Source: Persicaria tinctoria
Lineage: Eukaryota > Streptophyta > Magnoliopsida > Caryophyllales > Polygonaceae
Direction of reading: 5' to 3'
Assembly (NCBI GenBank): GCA_037127255.1
Contig: JBANSL010000019.1
Coordinates: forward strand, 18,189,001-18,253,000
DNA: 64,000 nt
The notes under the pieces were generated by a model. The model was given only the letters and a program-made list of their open reading frames with translations. It was not told where the DNA came from and did no database searches. A program made the position numbers and the translations under genes. Below are positions 11,601-22,603 of the stretch, in pieces; positions within the stretch are counted from its first letter, which is position 1, and each line of letters opens with the position of its first letter.

Positions 11601-12537
11601 CTGGATGCATGATGATTTACGTATTTACCTAGTATTGTACGTGGATGATATGTTGATTGCTGCTCAGAACAAGTCTGATATCCAGAAGCTGAAGGATTGT
11701 CTCAGTGCAGAGTTTGATATGAAAGATCTGGGTGCTGCTCGAAATATTCTGGGAGTAGAGATCTATAGAGACAGGAAGCAAAGAAAACTCTTCTTGTCTC
11801 AAGAAGGGTACATCAAGAAGATATTGAGCAGGTTTGGAATGTCTTTGTCTAAGTCTATAGATACTCCAATGGCGTCTAATAGCAAGCTGGGAATGTACAC
11901 ACTTTAGACTGAGGAGGAGAAGGAGTACATGTCTAAGGTTCCTTATGCCAGTGCAGTTGGGAGTCTGATGTATGCTATGGACTGCACTCGACCAGATCTA
12001 GCATTTGCTGTTAGTGTGGTAAGCCGCTTTATGGTTCAGCCTGGGAAGGAACACTGGCAAGCTGTGAAGAGGATCTTCAGGTATCTCAGAGGCACTACTG
12101 ATGTTGGTTTGTGCTATGGGAATGATACAGAGTGCTTGGTTGCTTGGTTTTCATACTCTGATTATGCCGGCGATGTGGATATTAGGAGATCGATGACTGG
12201 CTATGTTTTCATTCTTGGGAGTTCTGTGGTGAGTTGGAAAGCAACTCTACAACCTACAGTCACTTTATCTACCACTGAGGCAGAGTACATGGTGTTGACA
12301 AAAGTTTCTAAGAAGGGAATCTGGCTTAAGAGCTTGGTCAACGATCTAGGCCTACATCAGGATCAGGCTTTAGTATATTGCGACAGCTTGAGTGCAATAT
12401 GCTTAACCAAAGATCAAGTCCATCATGAGAAGAAGAAGAAGGTGGGAATTGATAATCCCGCTTATATGTTCACTAAGCCAGTTCCAGAGAGCAAGTTCCA
12501 ACACTATTTGGACTTGCTTAACATCACCACCTATTGA
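8605..12537 (+). pseudogene. Degenerate copia gag-pol polyprotein
   Basis: The polyprotein would supply capsid, protease, integrase, reverse transcriptase and RNase H. Gag begins at 8605 (SGSVLKIDKFIGRNSF) but meets TAG near 8694, then continues to about 9100, where a short TCGT-type duplication shifts the frame. The zinc knuckle (9301-9342) reads CNYC..GHWKNDF, so its last Cys is Phe. The protease motif WYLDSGAS is near 9463. The integrase core (9960-10800) has RTNNG where RTDNG is expected, losing a catalytic Asp. Reverse transcriptase keeps YVDD at 11638-11649 but has stops, for example near 11518. RNase H ends in TKPVPESKFQHYLDLL, and the segment before it appears deleted after VHHE. At least five breaks make it non-functional. 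Confidence 0.92.
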
Positions 12538-12653
12538 GTTGCCCTGCGGGGCAGTCTGGGTCCTTCGTCAAGGACCAATCTGAGGTAGAGAACGTCTGGG
12601 CACTTGTCAAAGGTGCATCTGTTTCTGAAAGGATTCAAGTCAAGGTGGAGATT

Positions 12654-13024
12654 TGTTAATGTGTCTTCAATCATCGTTGACCGGCGACGCATCGGGGGGG
12701 TTCGGGGGACTCCGCCCCCCGGAGGTGGTCTCGCTATTTTGGCAGAGGGGGGGCTAGGGGGGGCAGCGCCACCCCGCCTTTACGGTATGCGATGTTTATT
12801 GTAAACGGGTCTATCGTCTGTCTATTTTGGGCTTTCAGTCCATTGTCTGTTTAGGGTTTCATGAGTCTCCTCATATACTCATGAAACGCCGACCCCTTGT
12901 AACCTAATCTGTTTTGCTTCCTCTAATAAAACTGGTTATCTACCCGTGGACGTAGGCAACACACCGTTGCTGAACCACGTAAATCTCTGTATTGTTCTTC
13001 GCTAATTTCATTCTCGTTATAACA
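12654..13024 (+). repeat. 3' LTR of the 8.2-13.0 kb copia element
   Basis: It starts TGTTAATGTGTC after the purine tract and ends TTATAACA, next to the target duplication TATAC. It is 371 bp, slightly longer than the 5' LTR because the G/C-rich block differs. Confidence 0.9.
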
Positions 13025-13062
13025 TATACTTTGTATAATATGATTATGGTTTTTGCACAAAC

Positions 13063-13290
13063 CTGATGATGTCTCCGATCTTAACAGAGGGAAGTCCATT
13101 AATTGGCGGATCTAGTTGTTTGTCCAAAATCGGTTTGAAATCAAGTTTTTCCAAAATCTTTTCCATGGGAAATTGAGTTTCCTTGTCGACGCCATGTGAG
13201 AACTTCCTCCATGCGTAGATCTCTACTGTTTCCTTCTCTGTGTCGATTTTCATTCCAAAATCATCTTCAAAATATTGTTTGTAGAAATAC
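13063..13290 (-). pseudogene. MSL-like locus, exon J (last visible exon)
   Basis: The acceptor is TTTAG before GTATTTC at 13290 and the donor is CAG/GTTTGTG at 13063. It reads YFYKQYFEDDFGMK, then EIYAWRKFSHGVD and PINGLPSVKIGDIIR, and enters in phase from exon I. I recognise no domain. The next exon would lie to the left, but the copia element at 8220-13024 begins 38 bp away and I see no continuation beyond it, so the 3' end of the gene is missing or unrecognised. Confidence 0.65.
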
Positions 13291-13382
13291 CTAAATTCAT
13301 TATCAGCCCGGCTTAGTACTTCAATCGATCACATATAAACCCATGATGATGATGACATATATGGATAACTTGTAATACTTAC

Positions 13383-13471
13383 CTCTTGATAGTGTTTTTG
13401 ATGACTTCAATTTGCTTCTCATCTTCAAGCTTCTCCTTCATCCATGCAATATCAACAACTCCGGGCATCGG
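13383..13471 (-). pseudogene. MSL-like locus, exon I
   Basis: This 89-nt exon lies between ATGCAG/CC and AGAG/GTAAGT. It encodes PMPGVVDIAWMKEKLEDEKQ and a following charged stretch ending NTIKR, continuing the C-terminal extension. Its phase fits exons H and J. Confidence 0.65.
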
Positions 13472-13754
13472 CTGCATATTATACCCCATGAATTCCACAC
13501 ACAAACAAATCAATCATTATCAAGTTCGATCTGTGAATCAATTGTATGTGTAATCTACTAACACAATAATTTTAACTTGAAATGACAAAAAAGGTAAAAC
13601 TATTTTAAATTTGATTTATCTACAGTTTGATGATGATCGATCTCTATCTCGATCTCAATACTTTTATCACTTCTTAAAATTCTTCAAATACTAACCTACA
13701 TGGTGAAGTCCCTACACAATGACTTAAGTTTTTGTGTTATAGCGTTTGGCAAAC

Positions 13755-14106
13755 CTGAATGTGAACTTCGAGTTTGGAGCCTGTAGATGCAAGACAATCG
13801 CCGCTAGAGCTCACTATGTCCATGCCAGTACCACTGGAGGCAGATTTATGACCATCTTCGTTGGAGCTCAGTTCATCCCTGCCACTCTTGGAGTCTGTTT
13901 TATCGCCATCCCCGCCGCTACTAGAGCTCGCTTCATCTATGTTGCCTTGTTCAACTTTACGAGAAGATGGGCTTTCATATTTTATATGTTCCATTTCAAG
14001 AATGCAAGTCTGAAGCTTATCTAAGTCCTTCTTTGAAATGAGCTCTTGCTGCAACTCTTTATCATTTTCCGAGTTCTTCTTCCAATCATAGAAAGCCATT
14101 GAGACT
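13755..14106 (-). pseudogene. MSL-like locus, exon H, downstream half
   Basis: When the copia element (14112-19420) and one copy of its 5-bp duplication are disregarded, this half continues the codon frame of 19486-19421 exactly. It encodes a coiled, charged segment (WKKNSENDKELQQELISKKD) and then a Ser/Gly/Asp-rich low-complexity tract. It ends at the donor ATTCAG/GTTTGC. Confidence 0.7.
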
Positions 14107-14111
14107 GTTCT

Positions 14112-14406
14112 TTTGGAACAATTTGATTTTAAGCAATTGAACAAATTCAAGCAAAAATGGAACAAAGGAAGAACAGATTCATGTGGAACAAGAGAGGAAA
14201 ACTCTCAATTCAGAAATGGTGAAGATGTACAAGTGAAAGGGAAGAAGCAAACTCCCGCCTCTTAACCACATTACAATCAGTTAGGAGGCGTAACAACTTG
14301 CTAAGTGAAATTACAAAAATGCCCTTCTGTAACAACCAAAACTAACTTTGAGCTCATAGCTCCTTCTCAGCTCCAATGTTCACTCAATGTAACACTAATA
14401 TCGACA
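14112..14406 (-). repeat. 3' LTR of the minus-strand copia element
   Basis: Direct repeat of 19126-19420, adjoining the target duplication GTTCT on its left and the polypurine tract on its right. Confidence 0.92.
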
Positions 14407-14414
14407 TACCCCCC

Positions 14415-17400
14415 TCAAGCTAGGCATGTAGATGGAAGAACTAGACCCAGCTTGGCACAAAGAAAGGAGTGTTGTTTGGCCCCAAGGCCTTTGGTAAGAA
14501 TGTCAGCTAGCTGAAGGGCAGAGGCAACATGATGACTATGGATGAAACCTTGTTGTACCATCTCTCGAATGAAGTGTGCATCAATTCTAACATGCTTTGT
14601 ACGCTCGTGGAAGACAGGATTTAGTGCTAGTTGCTGAGCAGATTTATTATCACAATGTAGAGTGATGGGCAATGGCACAACAATTCCCAGATCAGAAAAT
14701 AATCCCTGCATCCATACAAGTTCACTGGCAGCCATGGACATACTCCTGTACTCACTCTCAGTGGAGGATTTGGAGACCACTCTTTGCTTCTTTGTTTTCC
14801 AAGAGATCAAAGATGAACCTAGGAAAACACAGTAACCAGATAGAGATCTGCCTGTGTCAATGCAGTTGCCCCAATCAGCATCACTATAAGCATTAATGTG
14901 AAGAGAGGATGTAGCAGGATAGGATAGTGCCAGGTTGAAGCTCCCTTTAAGATATCTGAGAAGATGGACCATGACATCCCAGTGAGGCTTGAGAGGAGAT
15001 TGTAAGTACTGGCTTAGCTGTTGGACAGTAAAAGAAATGTCAGGTCTTGTAAGGGTAAGGTACAACAATCTTCCAACCAGACGTCTATAATCCTCAGGAT
15101 TGGGAATGGGGTCACCAATATTGGAAGAAAGCTTGATCCCGTGTTGCATAGGAAAGTTTGATGGCTTGCACCCCTCCATATGAGCATCTCTGAGAATGTC
15201 AAGAACATATTTCCTTTGATTGAGAAGGATTCCAGAAGATGATCTAGCTATTTCCATCCCCAAAAAATATCTAGCTACTCCTAGATCCTTAATTGTAAAT
15301 GCACTGTGAAGAGCAGCTTTGGTGGAGATGATTTCAGAGGTAGAACTGCCCATCAATAGCATGTCATCAACATAGACAAGTGCAACTGTCATATGGCCAC
15401 TGGTGCTCTTGACAAATAAAGAGAAATCATAGGATGACTGAACATATCCAAGCTTGATCATGAATTTAGTCAATTCATGATTCCACTGATGACTTGCTTG
15501 TTTGAGGCCATACAAAGATCTCTTAAGCCTGCACACCTGACCAACTGGAACCTTGAATCCTGGGGGTGGACTCATGTACACCTCTTCCTCTAGAAATCCA
15601 TGAAGGAAAGCATTGTTGACATCTAGCTGGTGTAGGACCCAACCTCTGGATGCAGCTAGAGCCAACATAACTCTGACAGTAGCTAACTTTGCCACTGGTG
15701 AAAAAGTTTGCTTGTAATCTTTGTCCTTGATCTGGTTATATCCCTTTGCAACTAACCTAGCTTTGTATCTTTCTATTGCTCCATCTGGCCTAAATTTAAT
15801 TTTGAAGATCCATCTACAACCAATGGCCTTCTTACCAAAAGGTAAATCTGTCACCACCCAAGTATGATTGTCAACTAGAGCTTTTAACTCAGCTGCCATG
15901 GCTTGTTCCCATTCTAAAAATCCTTTGGCTTGAGAGTAAGAGTTAGGCTCAAAAGTATCACAAACATGAACATAGGAATGGATGTAAGAAGGGGATAAGT
16001 GAGCTAGGTTCATGACAGAAAAGACATTGAATGTCTCAGATGATGGAGAGGATTGAGGGTCACCTCTATGGGGCAGGTTTGTGCAAATGTAGTCTTGAAG
16101 ATGCACTGGCCTATTGACATTTCTTCTTAAAACCACATGAGCATTCTCAGGAGATGGAGAATTGTCAACTTGCTGAACTGGATGAGGAGATGGGGAATGA
16201 ATGAGAGGATCATTGGAATCTGTCACCGATGGAGGTGATGGAGATGGTGAGGTAAGAGGAGACAGATGAGGAGGAGTGGTGTGAGTTTGTTGATCAAAGT
16301 AGAGAAAGGCATCATCTGTATCACTGTGAGCAAGAGGAGGAATGGGAGGTGAAAGCTGGCTCGGAGATTTGAAGGGAAAAGTGTGTTCTTCAAACTTGAC
16401 ATGCCTACTAATGATCACTGTTTTCAACTGCAAATCAAACAGTTTATAAGCTTTCTGGCCAGGTGGGTAGCCCAAGAAGATGCATCTTCTAGCAGTGGTC
16501 CCAAGCTTATCTCTGTAATCATTAGGCTGCACAGCATAGCAAAGGCAACCTATTACTCTCAACATATCATATCTTGGAGCAATTCTGTACAAAATTTCAA
16601 AGGGTGATTTCCAACCCAGTACTGAAGATGGCATTTTATTTATGAGATGAGTAGCACTTAAGACACAGTCTCCCCAAAACTTGATTGGAAGACCAGTATG
16701 TAGCCTAAGAGCCCTAGCTGTTTCAAGTAAATGTCTATGTTTTCTTTCAACCCTTCCATTTTGCTCATGAACACCAGGAGCTGATCTTTGGTGTATAATA
16801 CCTCTAGAACTGAATAATTCAAGGCAACCTTTTTGAGTAAACTCAGTCCCATTGTCAGTCCTAATCACTCTAATAGATGACTGAAACTGATTGTCAACCA
16901 TATTGACAAAACCTGTAATAATCCTCAGGACTTGCAATTTATCTTGCATCAAAAACACCCAAGTGCACCTGGAATGATCATCTAAGGTAGTCAAAAAATA
17001 TTTGGCACCACACATGGATGGAGTTTTATAGGGACCCCAAACATCCATGTGTACTAAGTGAAACAGACCAGCAGCCAATGATGTGCTCTTATCAAAGCTT
17101 AACTTGTGTGCCTTAGTCATAGCACAAATGTCACAATCAAAAGTACTAAAATCAACATTCTTACAATCAGAAATGTGTTTGAGTTTAGAGAGGCCCATAT
17201 GACCCAATCTGGCATGCAACAACTGCAGCTTATTACAATCCATACTAACTGTATTACATTCTTCATGAAGCACAGCTTGGCTCGAGGCCCTTATCTTGTC
17301 TCCTTGATGGCTCCCAGACTTCAACACATACAGACCTCTATCCATACTTCCAGTAGCTATCACACTCTTAGTTGAAAGGTCCTGTAACCAGCACACCATG

Positions 17401-19043
17401 GCATCAAAACTGAATCTCAGAGTCTTATCATGCACACTCTTAGACACAGACAACAGATTATGTCTAAATTCAGGTACTAATAACACATTATGCAAGCACA
17501 GGCCATTGGTAATTCCTATAGTGCCAAATTGACATACTGAAATGCATTTCCCATCAGGTAGGCCAAGATTAATAGGACTATCAAAATTATGGACTTCAGA
17601 AAAAATAGCTCTATCAAATGCTATGTGATCAGTGGCTCCAGAATCCACTATCCACACATCACTTTGAGCTTTATCCACTCCAATGAAAAAAGATGCACTT
17701 AAAGTACCTGCAAAGTGGACCATAGCCTGATTGGCTGAACTGTCTACACTCTCAACAGGAGTTTTCCCTTTCATCATTTTGAGAACTTCCTGAAAAACAA
17801 CATTCACAATTGCCTGATCTGGCTTGGGGTCAGTAATTGAATGATCAAATGGACTTTCTTGCTGAGAAAATTCCATTTGAGGAGCAAATTTCCCCGAGCC
17901 TGACCCTTTGAACTTGTCATCTTCCTTTGGTCCCCTAAACCACTCAGGGTAACCAACAAGCTTAAAACAATAATCCTTGGTGTGCCCACGCTCACCACAA
18001 TGATCACACTTTCTCTCCAACTTTGCTTTCTTATAATCTCTCCTAAGCTGATCAAATTGCCTAGATTGATCATACTGTCTAGACTGATCATATTGCCTAG
18101 ACTGATCACCAGATCTGAATCTGTTAACAGCATTGATATCAACATCAAACTGACTCTGAGAAAATCTAGACACAACTAAGGCACCCAAATCACTCTGAGG
18201 GACACCAGTAACTCCCTTTGAGCGCTCAATCTGTACAGCCATTTGATATGCCTTATGAATACTAGAAAATGGCTCCTTTGACAATACATTGCTTCTAAGT
18301 TGCTCATAAACATCATTCAGTCCCATCAAAAATTGCATCACCTTTGCTCTTTCTTCCCTTTCTAACATTCTCTTCACCACTGCACAAGAACACTGAGCAA
18401 TTCCTCCACATGTACATTTAGGAATTGAATCCAACAGCTGTAATTCATCCTAGATTTTCTTTAATTTCACAAAATACGCGCCTACAGACATATTTTCCTG
18501 CTTCAGGTTAGCAAGATCTCGTCTCAATTGATAAACAAGTGGATCATTAGATTCATAGAATCTCTCTCTAATCTCATCCCAAAGCTCTCTCGCTGTTTTA
18601 ACATACATCAATCCTTCTGCAAACTCAATAGTCATCGAGTTTATTAGCCAGCATCTCACCATCGAATCCGCTCTAGCCCACTGTATAAACTCTTCACTAT
18701 TTTCTGGTGGTTTCACACAACTACCAGTTATAAATCCAAGCTTAGCTTTTGCTCCTAAGGCCATCTTAACACTACGACTCCAGCTCGCAAAATTAGCTCC
18801 ATTAAAGTGTGTAGAAACAAGGACCATACCTGGATGATCCGAATTCGAAAGAAAATACGGATTGACATGTGCTCCAGCCATGCCTTGCATCATGTCTCCG
18901 AATTGGATGCCATTCATATTCCATCCGCGTCCAGCAGGAGGAGTCACAGACACAAAAGTTCCTCGTCCACCGCCATTTACGTCGCCTCTAGGTGTCTGTC
19001 CATCAGCACCTCGTCCTCGTCCAACCATGGCGTTACACACCAC
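14415..19043 (-). pseudogene. Copia gag-pol polyprotein, one nonsense codon
   Basis: A single frame runs from the Gly/Arg-rich start (MVGRGRG, near 19028) to 14415 and is broken only by TAG at 18452-18450, where the context KLKKI-stop-DELQLL suggests TGG to TAG. Upstream is Gag (198 codons: STHFNGANFASWSRS, ARELWDEIRERF). The 1339-codon remainder holds a zinc knuckle CDHCGERGHTKDYC (residues 143-156), preceded by three DQSRQ repeats. Next come the protease VDSGATDHI (Asp about 264), the GAG-pre-integrase HARLGHMGLSKL, an integrase core with VHMDVWGP, RTDNGTEF and NGRVERKHRHL, reverse transcriptase with LVYVDDMLL, and RNase H with SDADWG and KSSTESEYR. The integrase has APGVHEQNG in place of the usual PYTPQQNG. 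It is the best-preserved polyprotein in the window. Confidence 0.94.
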
Positions 19044-19125
19044 AGATCTGGCTGGATCTTAGCTTTTTCACCCAAAAAAACGAGCAACACCACAGGTGAT
19101 CAAGCGATCTCCTGCTCTGATACCA

Positions 19126-19420
19126 TTTGGAACAATTTGATCTTAAGCAATTGAACAAATTCAAGCAAAAATGGAATAAAGGAAGAACAGATTCATGTGG
19201 AACAAGAGAGGAAAACTCTCAATTCAGAAATGGTGAAGATGTACAAGTGAGAGGGAAGAAGCAAACTCCCGCCTCTTAACCACATTACAATCAGTTAGGA
19301 GGCATAACAACTTGCTAAGTGAAATTACAAAAATGCCCTTCTGTAATAACAAAAACTAACTTTGAGCTCACAGCTCCTTCTCAGCTCCAATGTTCACTCA
19401 ATGTAACACTAATATCGACA
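19126..19420 (-). repeat. 5' LTR of the minus-strand copia element
   Basis: It lies next to the primer-binding site at 19114-19125 and differs from the 3' LTR at about seven positions. That implies an insertion older than the copia copies at 28-32 and 58-62 kb, if rates are equal. Confidence 0.92.
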
Positions 19421-19486
19421 GTTCTCTTTGCAACATTGTTCATCACAACTTTATACTCGCATCCTTCACAGAGTTTCTTCACAGAT
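19421..19486 (-). pseudogene. MSL-like locus, exon H, upstream half
   Basis: The acceptor is TGTGTAG/ATCTG. It encodes SVKKLCEGCEYKVVMNNVAK and the first bases of the next codons, and is interrupted by the copia LTR. It enters in phase from exon G. Confidence 0.75.
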
Positions 19487-19573
19487 CTACACATAAAAAA
19501 AAAATTGTTAAAACAAAATCAATAAGAAAGTTAGTTTCGATACATAAATGATCACTAAAGATCTTATGTTTAC

Positions 19574-19891
19574 CTTTCTATTGCAGGTTTGATCATCTCC
19601 TCTACTAGCTCCAGCTTCACCTTTTGATCATGAAATTTGACGGTAACTATGTAAGGCTTACCTACAGAAGGAAGCGGTGGTGTATTCGAGGGAGCGGCCT
19701 CACTTTTACGATTCATCTTGCTAGTCAAAAGCATGATCATAGCTAACATATTCGATTTGTGTCGTGCTTTCAACTCAGATGTAAGGTAGGAGCTGATGTA
19801 ACTGAAATGGGCAGCCATCTTGATGTTATCATATCCGATTCCTGTCTTGACGACTTTGGAGTTAAAGGCGTCCTTCCTCTCATTCAAAGAC
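19574..19891 (-). pseudogene. MSL-like locus, exon G
   Basis: The acceptor GAATTAAG/GTC gives a clean join, KIQM-SLNERKDAFNSK. The segment VVKTGIGYDNIKMAAHF matches the position of the VVK..DLNKVKIA.. strand of MSL cytoplasmic domains, and YLTSELKARHKSNM fits the following helix. After NRKSEAAPSNTPP the sequence leaves the usual MSL end and starts an extra domain (PYIVTVKFHDQKVKLELVEE). The donor is GAAAG/GTAAAC. Confidence 0.72.
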
Positions 19892-19985
19892 CTTAATTCA
19901 TGTTTGGGCAAATCCAATCCAATAATTAGTAATATAACTGCAGAAAGTGTGTGTATCAGAATGAAATCAAATAAATGTAGCTTAC

Positions 19986-20191
19986 ATTTGTATTTTGATT
20001 TCGAGATCTCGGATGTCCTCTAGTGGTGTATCAATAGGAATAGTGAACTCTAACGTATCACTTTGATCTGGAATGAGTTCAAGATTAACAATCTGAGTGG
20101 TTGCTAATGCTGAATTTGGATACACTAACTCTTCTCCGGTCTGGTATTTGTAAAAGGTTGTTGACAACATATTTATCTCTGTCACCAGCAG
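19986..20191 (-). pseudogene. MSL-like locus, exon F (MscS beta domain)
   Basis: It encodes LLVTEINMLSTTFYKYQTG and EELVYPNSALATTQI, matching the VEEMNILTT-F-R-D and YPNS signatures of the MscS core just after the pore. The acceptor is TTGAAG/CTGCTGG and the donor CAAAT/GTAAGC. This is the most diagnostic exon for the family. Confidence 0.8.
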
Positions 20192-20271
20192 CTTCAACAA
20201 ATGAAATTAACAATCAGTATATAACAAGTAATTAATGAAATACATACATGATGTAGCAATTTAGTAAGTAC

Positions 20272-20569
20272 CTCCATTCATTGTATGATGACACGATCCC
20301 CGGGATCGAAGGGATGCATCGCCAAAGCGAAGATCGATGAGGCCATCAAACATGTTCTTGGTACTCTCACTGAAGATGAATTTGGCAGCTAAGAGGGGAG
20401 AGAACAAGAGAGCGATTTGGGCATTGTCTACGATTTCGGAGAGCAAAAGCCATATGATGAGAGCGAGTAGGAGTACAAAGATAATCATCATCCGATTCAA
20501 CTTGAGAATGATTTGCTCTGAGCTCTTCAAAGTGCTTTCTAAACCCCAACAGTTTCTATACGCTTGGAC
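20272..20569 (-). pseudogene. MSL-like locus, exon E (pore helix), frameshift and stop
   Basis: The acceptor is AATGTAG/GTCCAAG. It encodes VQAYRNCWGLESTLKSSEQ, the helix FVLLLALIIWLLLSEI and AKFIFSESTKNMFDGLI, then changes frame at 20332-20338 (extra GATC or single base) into FALAMHPFDPGDRVIIQ. TGA at 20280-20278 follows where the family has Gly (GGA to TGA). The exon is 298 nt, one more than a multiple of three, although both borders are phase 0, which independently supports the frameshift. Confidence 0.8.
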
Positions 20570-20670
20570 CTACATTAATTCACATACACGATTGATCGAT
20601 CAACCGATTGATAAAGGCATTGATCTTTATTTGAGTCACGAGCAACGATCGATGGAGTAAGCGTACTTAC

Positions 20671-20804
20671 AGCCCAGGAACAAAATTCATCCCGCCCAAT
20701 AGTTGTCCATTCATCTGTCTCCGAGGAACAAAGCTCATCCCGCTCAATAGTTGTCCATTCTTCATTATCGTTTTGATGGCCATTCCCGGTCGCTGCTCTT
20801 TTTC
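20671..20804 (-). pseudogene. MSL-like locus, exon D
   Basis: It encodes GKRAATGNGHQNDNEEWTTI and ends SCSW-type residues EFCSWA just before exon E (family: NWVV.AY.ER). It contains a tandem duplication of about 48 bp (20675-20722 against 20723-20770), so DEWTTI-RDE-CS appears twice. The donor is GGGCT/GTAAGT. Confidence 0.7.
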
Positions 20805-21157
20805 CTACACCAAAAAAAGGGGCCTGCGTCCATCCACAGTTCCACACATACATGTTAATTTTTTTTTTTTTGGTGATCAGCTCACATACATGTTAATCAG
20901 AACAATATATATATGGTTCTCTAACATATGTCCCAAAGAGATAGATTAAGATGTTACATTTAAAAATATGATCTCAATTTCAATTATTTTAGCCCAATTT
21001 AATAATATATTATATTGTAAGAAGTGCCGGGTATTCTTGCAAATGAAAAGAAAGCTTAATCATCTATATGTTTTATCCTATTTATCTCAACACTGTGGGC
21101 AGACAAATATTTTCTAATTTGGCTTTTTATCCTATACCTTAAATAACAACCGATGAT
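20805..21157 (-). other. Intron sequence of the MSL-like locus
   Basis: AT-rich with no open frame of note. It separates exon D from the 3-kb MULE inserted upstream. Confidence 0.5.
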
Positions 21158-21949
21158 TATATACTTAGATATTTTGCACTAATATACCAAAAAAATCCCA
21201 ACTTTGCAAATATGTCAATGGGGTGTAAAAATTACAAGAGAGTGTCAAAATGTTACTTTTGCAAATTTTCCTCATCGGGTAGCAGGTCACTTGGCAAAAA
21301 AAAAAAAAAAGATTTGTGGGAGAGATGGCAAATGGGATGGTGACAAGTGGAAAAACTTAAGTTTTAATTGTTTTAAACTAATTTTCAGCCATTTTTATTT
21401 GTTAAAATAAAAAAAATTATTTATTTTTGAACTTAATTTAATTTTATCTATCTATAAACACCCACTTTATATATGTTTATGGAAAAAATATTTCGAACTA
21501 AAGTTGGGTATACATCGTATCTTGATCCCAATTGGGAGTATGGCATGGATAACCATTTGGATGGCAAAGATAACAATTTAGCTGGAACGGAAATTCACAC
21601 AACTAGTAAGATAAACCAGAAAATCTGGGCAGAACCGACAATCGTTGCTCCGGAGATGAAAGGTAAAAGCTGCCGACGTGGACATGGAGGAGGGGACAAT
21701 GCTCATAGAGGAGATCATGCTGTTTGGGTCCGTCATGAGCAAGATAATGGAGACAAGCAGGTACCCGTCTCGCAGATAGTTCCTTCGCCGGAAGCGTCGG
21801 AGGACATAAGCAAGCGTGTGGTGGTAAGGTGAAGAAACCGATGTCTAGTGGGATAACTCTTCTTTTGCGTAGTTGAATGTAGTATTTTGTTAGTTTGCTT
21901 CTAACTCACTGACACTTTGGGGTTTTGGTGGTTTTGAATGTACATAACT

Positions 21950-22077
21950 GACCCTAAAAATAAACCTACATTACTCTCAAATGACATTGTCAGTGTAACA
22001 TTAATGGTTTCAATCACAACACACTTCAACACATAGAAAGAAATTTACAACGATGTATAAGTATAACCCATTGTTGT
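21950..22077. repeat. Direct repeat copy 1 (partner at 23010-23138)
   Basis: The words AAACCTACATTACTCTCA, GTGTAACATTAATGGTTT and ACAACGATGTA-AAGTATAACCC are shared in the same order with 23010-23138, about 1060 bp away, inside the 3-kb MULE. This indicates an internal duplication within the element. Confidence 0.8.
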
Positions 22078-22363
22078 GTATGCTTACTAGCCAATAAATA
22101 CTATTATCTAGCCAGTGCCAGTGATGTCTTAGCCGATAAAAGAATAACACCTGACATATTTTATCTATCTCAGAAACTTCCCAACCTAAGAATATCGGCC
22201 ATTAAACCCAAATGAAATGCGTTATAACGCAACATTCACAACAACCATCCACAATGAATATAAAAAAGTGTCCACAACATAACTTATCAGTCATCAAATA
22301 CAAGTCATCTAAAAGGTGGAAACGATTAAATGTTTAAACAAGTAAACCAAACACTACGAAATA

Positions 22364-22603
22364 CTAAAGTTCCCTTCCAAAGAAGCTTTGAATGTCATCT
22401 TTGTGATTCTCCTCCTCAAAGTCCTGATTTCTTCTAGCACATTTGAGGTCGGTGACGAGGCAAAATTCCTTGATGGAAAACCGGAGGAGTCGCCCCTGGA
22501 GCTCGTACCATGTCTCACACCTCTGAAATACTTTTCCAGAGGAAGGGCTAGTGTCGGCTGCACAAATATCACACGACACGACATGTTTAACATCACCGGC
22601 CAA
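22364..22603 (-). pseudogene. DUF1985 gene fragment in the 3-kb MULE
   Basis: The frame reads WYELQGRLLRFSIKEFCLVT followed by DLKC, which fits the DUF1985 signature (W.L....RFS..EF.LVTGL) found in MULE-borne genes that also encode Ulp1-type proteases. Only about 80 codons remain, with no protease domain nearby. It is probably a deletion derivative of an element like the one at 34-52 kb. Confidence 0.65.

Larger units (their letters stand above)
8220..13024 (+). mobile_element. Ty1/copia LTR retrotransposon, old and heavily mutated
   Basis: A complete but decayed element has LTRs at 8220-8575 and 12654-13024 and an exact 5-bp target duplication TATAC at 8215-8219 and 13025-13029. The primer-binding site TGGTATCAGAGC (initiator-Met tRNA) is at 8579-8590, and a purine tract CAAGGTGGAGAT lies just before the 3' LTR. 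The first bases of the 5' LTR are TTTTAATG where the 3' LTR has TGTTAATG. The element landed immediately beside the Stowaway target site, in what would be sequence downstream of the last visible exon of the minus-strand channel gene. Confidence 0.93.
14112..19420 (-). mobile_element. Ty1/copia retrotransposon inserted in an MSL-like coding exon
   Basis: A complete minus-strand element. The 5' LTR is 19126-19420 and the 3' LTR is 14112-14406 (295 bp each, about seven differences). The primer site TGGTATCAGAGC reads on the minus strand at 19125-19114, and the polypurine tract TTGAGGGGGGTA lies at 14418-14407. The target duplication GTTCT is at 14107-14111 and 19421-19425. In the sense direction the LTR starts TGTCGATATT and ends TTCCAAA, so the usual terminal CA is not at the border the duplication defines. 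The coding region is nearly intact, with one nonsense codon. It splits one exon of the host gene at an AGA-ACA codon border. Confidence 0.95.

Noticed and set aside
15014..17375. Short frames opposite the minus-strand copia pol
   Set aside because: They are antisense shadows of the conserved polyprotein.
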